Assembly: GCA_934486875.1 (NCBI GenBank)
Contig: CAKSPU010000034.1
Location: forward strand, 1-27,640
Length of the DNA stretch: 27,640 nucleotides
DNA from: an uncultured Oscillospiraceae bacterium
Lineage (GTDB): Bacteria > Bacillota > Clostridia > Oscillospirales > Ruminococcaceae
Direction of reading: 5' to 3'
In this document: positions 8,230 to 19,540 of the stretch, piece by piece
Layout: each line of letters begins with the position of its first letter
Numbering within the stretch: the stretch's first letter is position 1
Position numbers and translations under genes: made by a program
The notes under the pieces: model-generated
What the model was told of the DNA's origin: nothing
The model's database searches: none
The model's input: only the letters and a program-made list of their open reading frames with translations

Positions 8230-9144
8230 ATGCAGACAATACCATATGTTGGGTACAGCCTTTATCAGCTTTTTCTGATGTTCTGTTTCTGGAGCTTTAT
8301 AGGCTGGTGTATCGAGGTCATCGATATGACCTATGAAACAGGGGAGTATCAGAACAGAGGTTTTCTGAATATGCCCATATGTCCCATTGAAGGGCTTGGC
8401 GTTATAATGGTGACAGTGCTTTTCAAGCCCATAAGCAATACGATAGTGCCTTTGTTTCTCGCCTGCACCATACTCTGCACCGCTTTTGAGCTTTTTGTTG
8501 GCTGGGGAATGGAAAAGCTTTTCCACGCACGCTGGTGGGATTATTCCAATATGAAATTCAACTACAAAGGCTATATATGTCTGAGAAATTCAATTCTTTT
8601 CGGTGCAGGCTGTGTTGCTGTTATACGTTATATCCAGCCAATGGTGGAAAAGGCGATAGATTCAATACCTATAAAAGCAGGAATAACAATTGTTATAGTT
8701 ATGTCGGTGCTTATTGCTGTGGATACTTTTGTATCGCTTATGGCTGTAAAGAAGCTGAATGAGAAATTCAGACGTATCGACGAGATATCCAAGCTTATGC
8801 TCTCAGGCTCCGTCAAAGTGGGAATGAAGCTTGCTTCGGGAACACTTAAGGTCAAGAGCAATGTTGACAAAATAATCGACGTTAAGGACAATGTGGTGGA
8901 AAAGGTCCAGGATATGAACGCCGCCAATATGGAAAGACTGAAAAGCGAGTACAGCAGACTTGTTGAAGAAAAGGACGCATTTACAGAGCGTCTTGCAAAG
9001 ACACTTATCACTCATAAATATTCCGAATCACTTTCGGCAGTAAAGGACAGACTTAAGGTAAAAACTCTGAAAAAGGATAATTCAGATGCATTTGCCGAAG
9101 AAAATGATGCCACTGAGGAAAATATGACCGGGGAAAATGAGTAA
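8230..9144 (+). CDS. CmpB-type (putative ABC-transporter type IV) membrane protein with long helical tail
   Basis: A 304-residue protein whose first half carries about five hydrophobic segments and the motifs FWSFIGWCIEV, GFLNMPICPIEGLG and WWDYSNMKFNYKGYICLRNSILFGAG, typical of the PF06541 CmpB family (putative ABC-transporter type IV, common in Firmicutes). The second half (about residue 175 to the end) is charged, predicted helical or coiled coil, and very acidic at the C-terminus. No ATP-binding partner is present, so a transport role is not supported by context. The start follows GGAAGG at 8212-8217. It is probably co-transcribed with the upstream HD-domain gene. Confidence 0.8.
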   Translation: MQTIPYVGYSLYQLFLMFCFWSFIGWCIEVIDMTYETGEYQNRGFLNMPICPIEGLGVIMVTVLFKPISNTIVPLFLACTILCTAFELFVGWGMEKLFHARWWDYSNMKFNYKGYICLRNSILFGAGCVAVIRYIQPMVEKAIDSIPIKAGITIVIVMSVLIAVDTFVSLMAVKKLNEKFRRIDEISKLMLSGSVKVGMKLASGTLKVKSNVDKIIDVKDNVVEKVQDMNAANMERLKSEYSRLVEEKDAFTERLAKTLITHKYSESLSAVKDRLKVKTLKKDNSDAFAEENDATEENMTGENE

Positions 9145-9179
9145 TAGGCAAATTCATCAAAAATTAATTGTTTTTTCTG

Positions 9180-9208
9180 TTGACTTTAGCAAAAGAATGT
9201 GATATAAT
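9180..9208 (+). promoter_or_regulatory. Promoter of the pyr operon
   Basis: TTGACT (9180-9185) and TATAAT (9203-9208) are separated by exactly 17 bp. The transcript would start near 9215, about 170 nt upstream of pyrR, leaving room for the attenuator. Confidence 0.88.
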
Positions 9209-9228
9209 GTATCAAGATAAATAAGCAA

Positions 9229-9368
9229 CCTTTAAGTCGATCCCGTGAGTTCGACAAGGCAGCTTGAATTTGATATTTGCGGCAGGGCAAAGTGCGTAAC
9301 TGTTTGCCTGCGGTTTTATATGAATTTTCAAAACTGTCTGTCGGGATCGGCAGACAGTTTTTTTTATT
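9229..9368 (+). promoter_or_regulatory. PyrR-dependent transcription attenuator
   Basis: The leader carries a PyrR binding hairpin: GTCGA (9236-9240) pairs with TCGAC (9250-9254) around a loop containing TCCCGTGAGT, matching the conserved PyrR loop, with outer CCTTTAA/AAGG pairing. Further on, AAACTGTCTG (9331-9340) pairs with CAGACAGTTT (from 9351) followed by a T run, a rho-independent terminator. CGATCCCG (9238-9245), inside the PyrR hairpin, is complementary to CGGGATCG (9342-9349), inside the terminator loop, so the two structures compete. UMP- or UTP-bound PyrR would hold the first hairpin and let the terminator form. Confidence 0.88.
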
Positions 9369-9377
9369 CGGAGGTAA

Positions 9378-12151
<2,774 letters not shown>

Positions 12152-12199
12152 TAAACCTGCCGATTTCGGCAATGGCAATAAATTTTAGGAGGATAACTT

Positions 12200-13312
12200 A
12201 TGTCTTTATTCAATATGGGAGACAAGGCTTATGTTATGCTTGCCAACGGACGCATTTTCGAGGGATATTCCTTTGGAGCAAAGGGAACATCTATCGGAGA
12301 GATCGTCTTTGCAACGGGTATGACCGGCTATGAAGAAACCTTATCTGACCCCAGCTACTTCGGTCAGATTGTCACACAGACCTTTCCCCTTATCGGAAAC
12401 TACGGAGTGAATGACACTGATTACGAATCCAAGGGCTCTTGTGTAAGCGGATATATCGTAAGGGAATGGTGCAATTCACCCTCAAATTTCAGATGTGAGG
12501 GAAATGTTGATGAGTTCCTTAAAAAGCATAACATTATCGGTATCCATTCCATTGACACCAGATGTCTTACAAGAATAATCCGTGAAAGCGGCGTTATGAA
12601 CGGCGTTATTACCACGGAAAATGTTTACGAGAAAAAGGACGAGCTTCTCGAACAAATAAAGGCTTTCTCAATAAAGAATGCGGTCAGGTCCGTTACTGTG
12701 GACAAGCCCGAGACATTCAAGGCAGAAGATCCTCTTTATGACGTTGTTCTCTACGATTTCGGCTACAAATTCAATATCAGAAGAGAGCTTGTAAAGCGCA
12801 GATGCAATGTTACCGTTGTTCCCGCAGGCACTCCCGCAGAGGACATCAAGGCTATGGATCCTGACGGAATTATGCTTTCAAACGGCCCCGGCGACCCTGC
12901 CGAGAACACTGACATCATCGAAAATCTGAAAAAGATCAAGGAATATAACATTCCTGTTTTCGGTATCTGTCTCGGTCATCAGCTTATGGCTCTTGCCAAC
13001 GGCGCAAAGACCGAAAAGCTCAAATACGGTCACAGAGGTGCAAACCAGCCTGTTATCGACATAGCTCTTGACAGGACATTCGTTACATCTCAGAACCACG
13101 GCTATGCTGTTATCAATGACAGTCTTGACCCCGAGGTAGGCGAGGTTTCCCACAAGAATGCAAATGACGGCACTTGTGAGGGCGTAAGATACAAAAAATT
13201 CCCCTGCTTCACCGTTCAGTTCCACCCCGAGGCTTGCGGTGGACCCCAGGATACCGCTTATCTTTTCGATGAATTTATTGATATGATGAAATCCTCAAAG
13301 GAGGCTGAGTAA
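12200..13312 (+). CDS. carA: Carbamoyl-phosphate synthase small (glutaminase) subunit
   Basis: A 370-residue glutamine amidotransferase subunit that releases ammonia from glutamine and channels it to CarB. The N-terminal CarA domain starts YVMLANGRIFEGYSFGA and contains TGMTGYEETLSDPSY. The class I amidotransferase domain has the nucleophile Cys in VFGICLGHQLMA (about residue 254) and the His-x-Glu pair in TVQFHPEACGGP. AGGAGG (12187-12192) sets the start, 48 bp after pyrF. The carA stop and carB ATG are 1 bp apart. Its place in the PyrR-led operon suggests regulation by pyrimidines; ArgR control is possible but not shown. Confidence 0.96.
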   Translation: MSLFNMGDKAYVMLANGRIFEGYSFGAKGTSIGEIVFATGMTGYEETLSDPSYFGQIVTQTFPLIGNYGVNDTDYESKGSCVSGYIVREWCNSPSNFRCEGNVDEFLKKHNIIGIHSIDTRCLTRIIRESGVMNGVITTENVYEKKDELLEQIKAFSIKNAVRSVTVDKPETFKAEDPLYDVVLYDFGYKFNIRRELVKRRCNVTVVPAGTPAEDIKAMDPDGIMLSNGPGDPAENTDIIENLKKIKEYNIPVFGICLGHQLMALANGAKTEKLKYGHRGANQPVIDIALDRTFVTSQNHGYAVINDSLDPEVGEVSHKNANDGTCEGVRYKKFPCFTVQFHPEACGGPQDTAYLFDEFIDMMKSSKEAE

Positions 13313-13313
13313 A

Positions 13314-16300
13314 ATGCCGCTTCGCAGCGATATAAAAAAGGTTCTTGTTATCGGTTCGGGTCCTATTATAATCGGACAGGCTGCCGAATTTGACTATGCG
13401 GGTACTCAGGCGTGCCGTGCTCTTAAGCAGGAGGGACTTGAAGTCGTTCTTATCAACTCAAACCCTGCTACCATTATGACCGATAAGGCTATGGCTGACA
13501 AGGTCTATATCGAGCCTCTTACACTTGATGTTGTCAAGAAGATAATAAAGATCGAAAAGCCCGACAGCATTCTTTCCACTCTCGGCGGTCAGACAGGTCT
13601 GACACTTTCAATGCAGCTTGCAGAGTGCGGATTTCTTGAGGAAAATAACGTAAAGCTTCTCGGTGCAAATCCCGAAACTATCCACAAGGCTGAGGACAGA
13701 CAGGCGTTCAAGGATACTATGGAGAAGATAGGCGAGCCCGTTATCCCTTCAAAGGTCGTTGAGAATGTTCCCGATGCTGTTGAGTTTGCAAAGGTAATTG
13801 ATTATCCCGTTATCGTCCGTCCCGCATTTACCCTCGGCGGCACAGGCGGCGGTATCGCAAATAACGAGGAAGAACTCATTGATATTGCCACAAACGGTCT
13901 GAGACTTTCTCCCATTACCCAGATACTTGTTGAGAAGTGTATCAGCGGCTGGAAGGAGATCGAGTTTGAGGTTATCCGTGACAGTAAGGGCAATGTTATA
14001 ACTGTCTGCTCAATGGAAAACTTCGACCCTGTAGGCGTTCATACAGGTGACTCCATAGTTATCGCTCCTGCCGTAACTCTTTCGGATAAGGAATATCAGA
14101 TGCTCAGAACTGCGGCTCTGAACATTATTTCCGAGCTCAAGGTCGAGGGCGGCTGCAATTGTCAGTTTGCGCTTCACCCCACTTCCTTTGAGTATGCGGT
14201 AATAGAGGTAAACCCCAGAGTTTCACGTTCTTCCGCACTTGCATCAAAGGCTACCGGTTATCCTATCGCAAAGGTTGCCACAAGGATCGCTATCGGTTAT
14301 ACTCTTGATGAGATAATCAATCAGGTAACAGGAAAAACATATGCCTGCTTTGAGCCTGCCCTTGACTATGTTGTTGTAAAGTTCCCCAAGTGGCCCTTTG
14401 ATAAATTCGTTTATGCAAAGCGTACCCTCGGCACTCAGATGATGGCAACGGGCGAGGTAATGGCTATCGGTACATCTTTTGAGCACGCAATGATGAAGGC
14501 TGTCCGTTCAATTGAACTCGGACTTGATTCAATGAACCTCAAAAAGCTTAAAATGCTTTCAGATGAAGAGATATACAACAGACTTTACAATGTCGATGAT
14601 GAGCGTTCCTTTGTTGTCTTTGAGGCAATAAAGAGGGGAGTCGCTCTTGAAAAGATCCACGAGATCACTATGATAGATATGTGGTTCCTTTCAAAGCTCA
14701 AAAACCTTGCCGATCTTGAAAAATGGCTGGAAGACGGCGAGCTTACCTGTGAAAAGTATGATGTTGCAAAGAAATACGGCTATCTTGACAGCACTATCGA
14801 GCGCATAAGCGGTCAGAAGTGCCCCAAGAAAACAAGAGCCGTTTTCAAAATGGTTGATACCTGCGCAGGTGAGTTCAAGGCGGAAACACCTTACTTCTAC
14901 TCCACATATGATGAGGAGAACGAAGCAAGACAGTTCATTGACCGCACCGACACAGGTAAGAAAAAGGTCATCGTTTTCGGTTCCGGTCCTATCAGAATCG
15001 GTCAGGGTATCGAGTTCGACTACTGCTCCGTTCACTGCGTATGGGCACTTAAGGAAATGGGCTATGATGCAGTTATCTGCAACAATAACCCCGAGACAGT
15101 TTCCACCGACTTCGACACAGGTGACAGACTTTACTTTGACCCTCTTACCAAGGAGGACGTTGAAGCTATAATAGAAACCGAAAAGCCCTACGGCGTTGTT
15201 GTACAGTTCGGCGGTCAGACTGCTATCAAGCTCACAAAGCACCTTTCCGATATGGGTGTGCGCATTCTCGGAACATCTGCCGACAGCATTGATGCTGCGG
15301 AGGACAGAGAGAGATTTGATGAGCTTCTTAACAAATGCGGCATTCCACGCCCCGCAGGTCATACTGTTATGAACACTGAGGAGGCTCTTAAGGCAGCTCA
15401 GGATCTGGGATATCCCGTTCTTATGCGTCCCTCCTACGTTCTCGGCGGTCAGAATATGATAATCGCCCACTCCGATCAGGATATCATCGAGTATATGGAG
15501 ATAATCACCAGAACTGCTCTTGAAAATCCTGTGCTCATTGATAAGTATATGATGGGCAAGGAAGTCGAAGTCGATGCTATCTGCGACGGCACTGACTACC
15601 TTATCCCCGGAATTATGGAGCATATCGAGCGTGCAGGCGTTCACTCAGGTGACTCAATTTCCGTATATCCCGCTCTTACCCTTACAAAGAAGATAAGAGA
15701 GACTATTATTGAGTACACCAAACGCCTTGCAATGGCTCTGAACGTTATCGGTCTTGTAAATATCCAGTATGTTGTTTATAACAACGAGGTATATGTTATC
15801 GAGGTAAACCCTCGTTCTTCAAGAACTGTTCCTTACATTTCCAAGGTAACAGGCGTGCCTATGGTGGACATTGCCACAAAGATAATGTTCGGTCACACTC
15901 TTAAGGAGCAGGGATATAAAAGCGGACTTTACAAGGAAGCTGATTTCATTGCCGTTAAGGTACCTGTATTCAGCTTTGAAAAGCTCCACGATGTTGATAC
16001 CGCCCTCGGACCTGAGATGAAGTCAACAGGTGAGTGCCTCGGTATCGCAAGGACTTTTGAGGACGCACTCTTTAAGGGACTTATCGCCGCAGGCTACAAT
16101 ATGAAAAAGGACGGCGGCGTTCTTATAACAGTCCGTGACACCGACAAGCAGGAGATAATCTATGTTGCAGAGAAATTTGAGCAGCTCGGCTTCGATATTT
16201 ATGCAACAGGCGGCACAGCAGCTACACTTAACAGGAATATGGTGGCTGCAAACGTTGTCCGCAAGGCTTCCGAGGAAAAGCCGAATGTTATGACGCTCCT

Positions 16301-16505
16301 TGACAGCGGAAAGATAAATTACGTTATCTCCACCTCCGCAAAGGGTCGTATTCCCGCATATGACAGTGTTAAGATTCGCAGAAAGACCGTTGAACGTTCT
16401 ATCTGCTGTCTGACTGCCATAGATACGGCAAATGCAGTGGCTGATATCCTTGCAATGGGCAAGAACATCGACGATATGGAAATGATAGACATTACAAAGA
16501 TCTGA
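13314..16505 (+). CDS. carB: Carbamoyl-phosphate synthase large subunit
   Basis: A 1063-residue enzyme that makes carbamoyl phosphate from bicarbonate, ammonia and two ATP. It has the expected duplicated layout: KVLVIGSGPIIIGQAAEFDYAG at the start and KVIVFGSGPIRIGQGIEFDY near residue 555, each followed by an ATP-grasp domain (VIVRPAFTLGGTGGG and VLMRPSYVLGGQNM). The MGS-like allosteric domain is at the C-terminus (about residue 930 on, DIYATGGTAATLNR), where nucleotides act in known enzymes. Its SD lies inside the carA tail (AAAGGAGG). The length and layout are normal for the family. Confidence 0.97.
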   Translation: MPLRSDIKKVLVIGSGPIIIGQAAEFDYAGTQACRALKQEGLEVVLINSNPATIMTDKAMADKVYIEPLTLDVVKKIIKIEKPDSILSTLGGQTGLTLSMQLAECGFLEENNVKLLGANPETIHKAEDRQAFKDTMEKIGEPVIPSKVVENVPDAVEFAKVIDYPVIVRPAFTLGGTGGGIANNEEELIDIATNGLRLSPITQILVEKCISGWKEIEFEVIRDSKGNVITVCSMENFDPVGVHTGDSIVIAPAVTLSDKEYQMLRTAALNIISELKVEGGCNCQFALHPTSFEYAVIEVNPRVSRSSALASKATGYPIAKVATRIAIGYTLDEIINQVTGKTYACFEPALDYVVVKFPKWPFDKFVYAKRTLGTQMMATGEVMAIGTSFEHAMMKAVRSIELGLDSMNLKKLKMLSDEEIYNRLYNVDDERSFVVFEAIKRGVALEKIHEITMIDMWFLSKLKNLADLEKWLEDGELTCEKYDVAKKYGYLDSTIERISGQKCPKKTRAVFKMVDTCAGEFKAETPYFYSTYDEENEARQFIDRTDTGKKKVIVFGSGPIRIGQGIEFDYCSVHCVWALKEMGYDAVICNNNPETVSTDFDTGDRLYFDPLTKEDVEAIIETEKPYGVVVQFGGQTAIKLTKHLSDMGVRILGTSADSIDAAEDRERFDELLNKCGIPRPAGHTVMNTEEALKAAQDLGYPVLMRPSYVLGGQNMIIAHSDQDIIEYMEIITRTALENPVLIDKYMMGKEVEVDAICDGTDYLIPGIMEHIERAGVHSGDSISVYPALTLTKKIRETIIEYTKRLAMALNVIGLVNIQYVVYNNEVYVIEVNPRSSRTVPYISKVTGVPMVDIATKIMFGHTLKEQGYKSGLYKEADFIAVKVPVFSFEKLHDVDTALGPEMKSTGECLGIARTFEDALFKGLIAAGYNMKKDGGVLITVRDTDKQEIIYVAEKFEQLGFDIYATGGTAATLNRNMVAANVVRKASEEKPNVMTLLDSGKINYVISTSAKGRIPAYDSVKIRRKTVERSICCLTAIDTANAVADILAMGKNIDDMEMIDITKI

Positions 16506-16519
16506 TAAAACATCAAACG

Positions 16520-16554
16520 GGGCTGTAACGCTTTGAATACTTTCGTTACAGCCC
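16520..16554 (+). promoter_or_regulatory. Strong hairpin between carB and pyrK
   Basis: GGGCTGTAACG (16520-16530) pairs perfectly with CGTTACAGCCC (16544-16554). The following sequence is TTATTTCATTATAA, not a clean T run, so it is at best a weak terminator. It may instead be a processing or stability hairpin that separates carAB expression from pyrKD. Confidence 0.6.
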
Positions 16555-16584
16555 TTATTTCATTATAAGGAGGACATCTGCTTT

Positions 16585-17364
16585 ATGAAATATACTCAGG
16601 GACTTTACCCTATTATAAGCAAAAAAGCAATTGCGGCAGAGATATATGATATGACTATCCGCTGTCCTCATATCGCAAAAGCAGCGGTATGCGGTCAGTT
16701 TGTAAATATCAAGGCTGACGGATTTATGCTCCGCAGACCTATCTCTATCTGCGGCATTGACAAGGAAAACGGTACACTGAGGATCGTTTTCGAGGTACGA
16801 GGCAAGGGCACAAAGGCTCTTTCACAGCTTTCTGAGGGACAGCTTATTGATATCGTTGCTCCTCTCGGCGGCAGGGGATTTACTCTTCTTGAAAAGGATA
16901 AAAAGGCTGTCATTATCGGTGGCGGAATAGGCAATCCCCCTATGCTGCCGATCGCACGTCATTACGGCGGGAATGCGACGGTTATCAGCGGCTTCAGAAA
17001 CGCTTCCGCAGTTATTTTGCAGAAGGATTTTGCGGCTTCCGGAGCAAATGTCATTCTCTGCACCGATGACGGTTCGGCAGGCAGAAAGGGCTTTGTTACC
17101 GATGCGCTTGCCGAAACTCTTAAAAGCGGCAAACCTGACATCATCTATGCCTGCGGTCCCTCCGTAATGCTCAGGAGAATAATTGCTCAGGCTAAGGAAG
17201 CAGGCGTTAAATGCGAGGTCTCACTTGAAGAGAGAATGGGCTGCGGCGTTGGCGGCTGTCTTGTATGTGCGTGCAGAACTATAAGAGACGGCGAAGAATA
17301 TTACGCTCACGTCTGCAAGGACGGACCTGTTTTTGATGCGGAGGAGGTGCTTTTCGATGACTGA
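16585..17364 (+). CDS. pyrK: Dihydroorotate dehydrogenase electron transfer subunit
   Basis: The FAD and [2Fe-2S] subunit that passes electrons from PyrD to NAD+ in class 1B dihydroorotate dehydrogenase. The 259-residue protein has a ferredoxin-reductase-like FAD domain (FMLRRPISI, about residues 48-56), an NAD-binding loop GGGIGNPPMLPIARH, and the C-terminal cluster ligands in EERMGCGVGGCLVCACR with a later Cys in HVCKDGP. AAGGAGG about 12 nt upstream marks the start. Its end overlaps pyrD by 8 bp, which fits a 1:1 complex. Confidence 0.95.
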   Translation: MKYTQGLYPIISKKAIAAEIYDMTIRCPHIAKAAVCGQFVNIKADGFMLRRPISICGIDKENGTLRIVFEVRGKGTKALSQLSEGQLIDIVAPLGGRGFTLLEKDKKAVIIGGGIGNPPMLPIARHYGGNATVISGFRNASAVILQKDFAASGANVILCTDDGSAGRKGFVTDALAETLKSGKPDIIYACGPSVMLRRIIAQAKEAGVKCEVSLEERMGCGVGGCLVCACRTIRDGEEYYAHVCKDGPVFDAEEVLFDD

Positions 17365-18274
17365 TAATTCAAGACTTGGATTTGATTTTGCGGGAGTTCA
17401 TTTCAAAAATCCCATTGTTCCCGCATCGGGAACATTCGGCTACGGAAAGGAGTTTGAGGAGTTTTACCCTCTTTCCGAGCTTGGCGGAATTTCCGTAAAG
17501 GGAACAACAGGAACAAGGAGAAACGGCAATCTTCCTCCGAGAATTGCGGAAACACCCTCGGGAATGCTCAACAGCGTAGGTCTCCAGAACCCGGGAATAG
17601 ACCATTTTATTGCCGAAGAGCTTCCTTATCTCAAAACAAAGGGCACTGTTATAATTGCAAATATTGCAGGCTCTACAGCTGATGAATACCGTGAGATAGC
17701 CGAAAAGCTTGACAGTACCGATGTGGATATGATCGAAGTCAACATTTCCTGCCCAAATGTAAAGGCTGGAGGTGCGGCATTCGGCGTTTCCTGCGAGGGT
17801 GCTGCACATATCACAAGCATTGTGAGAAAAGCAACCAAAAAGCCCGTTATGATGAAGCTTTCACCCAATGTCACAAGCATTGCCGACATTGCAAAGGCGT
17901 GTGAGGCTGAGGGAGCTGACGCTGTTTCCCTTATAAACACTCTTCTCGGAATGAGAATAGATATCCGCACAGGCAGACCAATTCTTCACAATAACGTAGG
18001 CGGACTTTCGGGTCCTGCGGTTTTCCCTGTGGCTGTCAGAATGGTATGGCAGGTAGCAAATGCCGTTAATATCCCAGTATGCGGAATGGGCGGTGTTTCA
18101 AGCTGGGAGGACGCTGTTGAGATAATGATGGCGGGCGCTTCTCTTGTACAGGTCGGCGCAGCTATATTCAATGACCCGATGGTTCCCGTGAAGATAACCA
18201 AGGGTCTTGCCGATTACTGCGGCGAAAAGAATATTATGCTCCGTGATATCGTGGGAGCTGTCAAGCCGTGGTAA
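17357..18274 (+). CDS. pyrD: Dihydroorotate dehydrogenase catalytic subunit, class 1B
   Basis: FMN enzyme that oxidises dihydroorotate to orotate. The 305-residue protein shows IVPASGTFGYGKEF, VKGTTGTRRNGNLPPRIAET, the catalytic-region motif VNISCPNVKAGG with the base Cys, and the FMN-phosphate loop CGMGGVSSWEDAVEIMMAGAS. The ATG at 17357 is chosen because GAGGAGG (17341-17347) is 9 nt upstream; an earlier in-frame ATG at 17333 lies inside pyrK without an SD. Its partner pyrK overlaps immediately upstream. The gene ends 7 bp inside the next gene. Confidence 0.96.
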   Translation: MTDNSRLGFDFAGVHFKNPIVPASGTFGYGKEFEEFYPLSELGGISVKGTTGTRRNGNLPPRIAETPSGMLNSVGLQNPGIDHFIAEELPYLKTKGTVIIANIAGSTADEYREIAEKLDSTDVDMIEVNISCPNVKAGGAAFGVSCEGAAHITSIVRKATKKPVMMKLSPNVTSIADIAKACEAEGADAVSLINTLLGMRIDIRTGRPILHNNVGGLSGPAVFPVAVRMVWQVANAVNIPVCGMGGVSSWEDAVEIMMAGASLVQVGAAIFNDPMVPVKITKGLADYCGEKNIMLRDIVGAVKPW

Positions 18275-18930
18275 GAATATATCTTGTCCGCCACGCCGAA
18301 GCTGAGGGAAATGTCAAGGAATTTTTTCAGGGACGCATCAACACGGAGGTCAGTGAAAAAGGGCGATTGCAGCTTGATTGCCTTGCTGAAAGATTTAAGG
18401 ATATCCCAATTGAAGCGGTGTATTCAAGTCCGCTGAAAAGGGCTTTTTCAACCGCAGAAGCGGTGAACAGATATCACGGGCTTGAAATATTCACCGATGA
18501 TGAGCTTATGGAGATAAACGGCGGCGACTGGGAGGGCGTGAAATGGTCTGAGCTTCCCGAAAAATTCCCGCAGGAGTATCATATGTGGAAAACTGAGATA
18601 AATCATTTCAGCGCTCCGAACGGAGAATCTACCAAACAGGTATATGACCGTATGAAAGAGGCAATGAAGCGTATCGCTGCCGCAAATACAGGTAAAACCA
18701 TTGCTGTTGTGTCCCACGGAATGGCTATAAAAGCATATCTTAACTGTGCCGAGGGAAGAGAGTGGGAAAATTACGCCGACCCTGGTTGGGCTGACAATAC
18801 AGCCGTTTCCCTTATCGAATACAGCGATGAGCTTATACCGAAAATATTCTTCAAAAATGACAGCACGCATCTGACCGAAGGACTATCCACTCTGGCAGTC
18901 TCAAAATGGTGCGCTGATGACAAAAAGTGA
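18268..18930 (+). CDS. Histidine phosphatase (phosphoglycerate mutase-like) family protein
   Basis: A 220-residue branch-1 histidine phosphatase. The phosphohistidine motif LVRHAEAEGN (residues 6-15) is followed by a second active-site region, TIAVVSHGMAIKAYL. Substrates in this family range from phosphoglycerate to nucleotides and cobalamin precursors, and nothing here picks one. It starts with GTG and overlaps pyrD by 7 bp, so it is coupled to the pyr operon; a role in nucleotide or phosphate metabolism is possible but unproven. No second start codon with a better SD was seen. Confidence 0.88.
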   Translation: MVRIYLVRHAEAEGNVKEFFQGRINTEVSEKGRLQLDCLAERFKDIPIEAVYSSPLKRAFSTAEAVNRYHGLEIFTDDELMEINGGDWEGVKWSELPEKFPQEYHMWKTEINHFSAPNGESTKQVYDRMKEAMKRIAAANTGKTIAVVSHGMAIKAYLNCAEGREWENYADPGWADNTAVSLIEYSDELIPKIFFKNDSTHLTEGLSTLAVSKWCADDKK

Positions 18931-18948
18931 GAGGGGATATGACAGGAT

Positions 18949-19377
18949 ATGAAAATAATGGGTGTCGATTTCGGTGACAGCAGGACAGGCATTGCAATGT
19001 GCGACAAAAGTGAATTTCTTGCCTCACCTCTTACTGTCATTTTTGAAAAGAATTTTGACAAATGCCTTGAAAAGACCGCAGAGCTTGCAAAAAGCGAAAA
19101 TGCCGAGCTTATAGTGGTGGGATATCCCAAGAATATGAACAACACTGTGGGGGAGAGAGCTGAAAAATGCGCTCTTTTCGGCGAAAAGCTCAAAGAGATG
19201 ACAGGAACAGAAGTTGTTATGTGGGACGAGCGCTGTACAACGGTTTCCGCACATAATTATCTGAACGAGGTAAATGTTCGGGGCAAAAAGCGAAAAAATG
19301 TTGTTGATGCAGTGGCGGCTGTGATAATCCTTGAAAGCTATATGGGCTACAGAAAGAACAGCGGTAGACAATCATAA
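18949..19377 (+). CDS. ruvX: Putative pre-16S rRNA nuclease / Holliday junction resolvase-like YqgF
   Basis: A 142-residue RNase-H-like nuclease of the YqgF/RuvX family. It has GVDFGDSRTGIAMCD at the start (first Asp ligand), VVGYPKNMNNTVGERAEKC, MWDERCTTVSAHNYL and the C-terminal KRKNVVDAVAAVIILESYM with the last Asp ligand. The E. coli protein matures the 5' end of 16S rRNA. It begins 18 bp after the histidine phosphatase gene and ends just before a rho-independent terminator, so it closes this transcription unit. Confidence 0.93.
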   Translation: MKIMGVDFGDSRTGIAMCDKSEFLASPLTVIFEKNFDKCLEKTAELAKSENAELIVVGYPKNMNNTVGERAEKCALFGEKLKEMTGTEVVMWDERCTTVSAHNYLNEVNVRGKKRKNVVDAVAAVIILESYMGYRKNSGRQS

Positions 19378-19393
19378 AATCATACAAAAGTCA

Positions 19394-19428
19394 AGACGGC
19401 AAATTACACAAATTTGCCGTCTCTTTTT
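19394..19428 (+). terminator. Rho-independent terminator after ruvX
   Basis: AGACGGCAAATT (from 19394) pairs with AATTTGCCGTCT (ending about 19422) around a small loop and is followed by CTTTTTG. It ends the transcription unit before nrdD. Confidence 0.9.
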
Positions 19429-19442
19429 GTAAATCGGAGCTG

Positions 19443-19506
19443 TTGACAAGAGGGGGCAAATACTATATACTATAATTTAGTGTGCGAATTTTGCTATATA
19501 TTGTGT
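19443..19506 (+). promoter_or_regulatory. nrdD promoter with two possible NrdR boxes
   Basis: TTGACA (19443-19448), a 17-bp spacer, then TATACT (19466-19471) form the promoter. Two sequences resembling NrdR boxes follow: ACTATAATTTAGTGT (19469-19483, overlapping the -10) and GCTATATATTGTGT (19493-19506). Their ends are 23 bp apart, about two helix turns. NrdR represses ribonucleotide reductase genes when dATP is high; the gene downstream is one of its usual targets. Confidence 0.6.
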
Positions 19507-19540
19507 TTTCACGCTGATTATTCAGAAAGACGGTTTTAAA

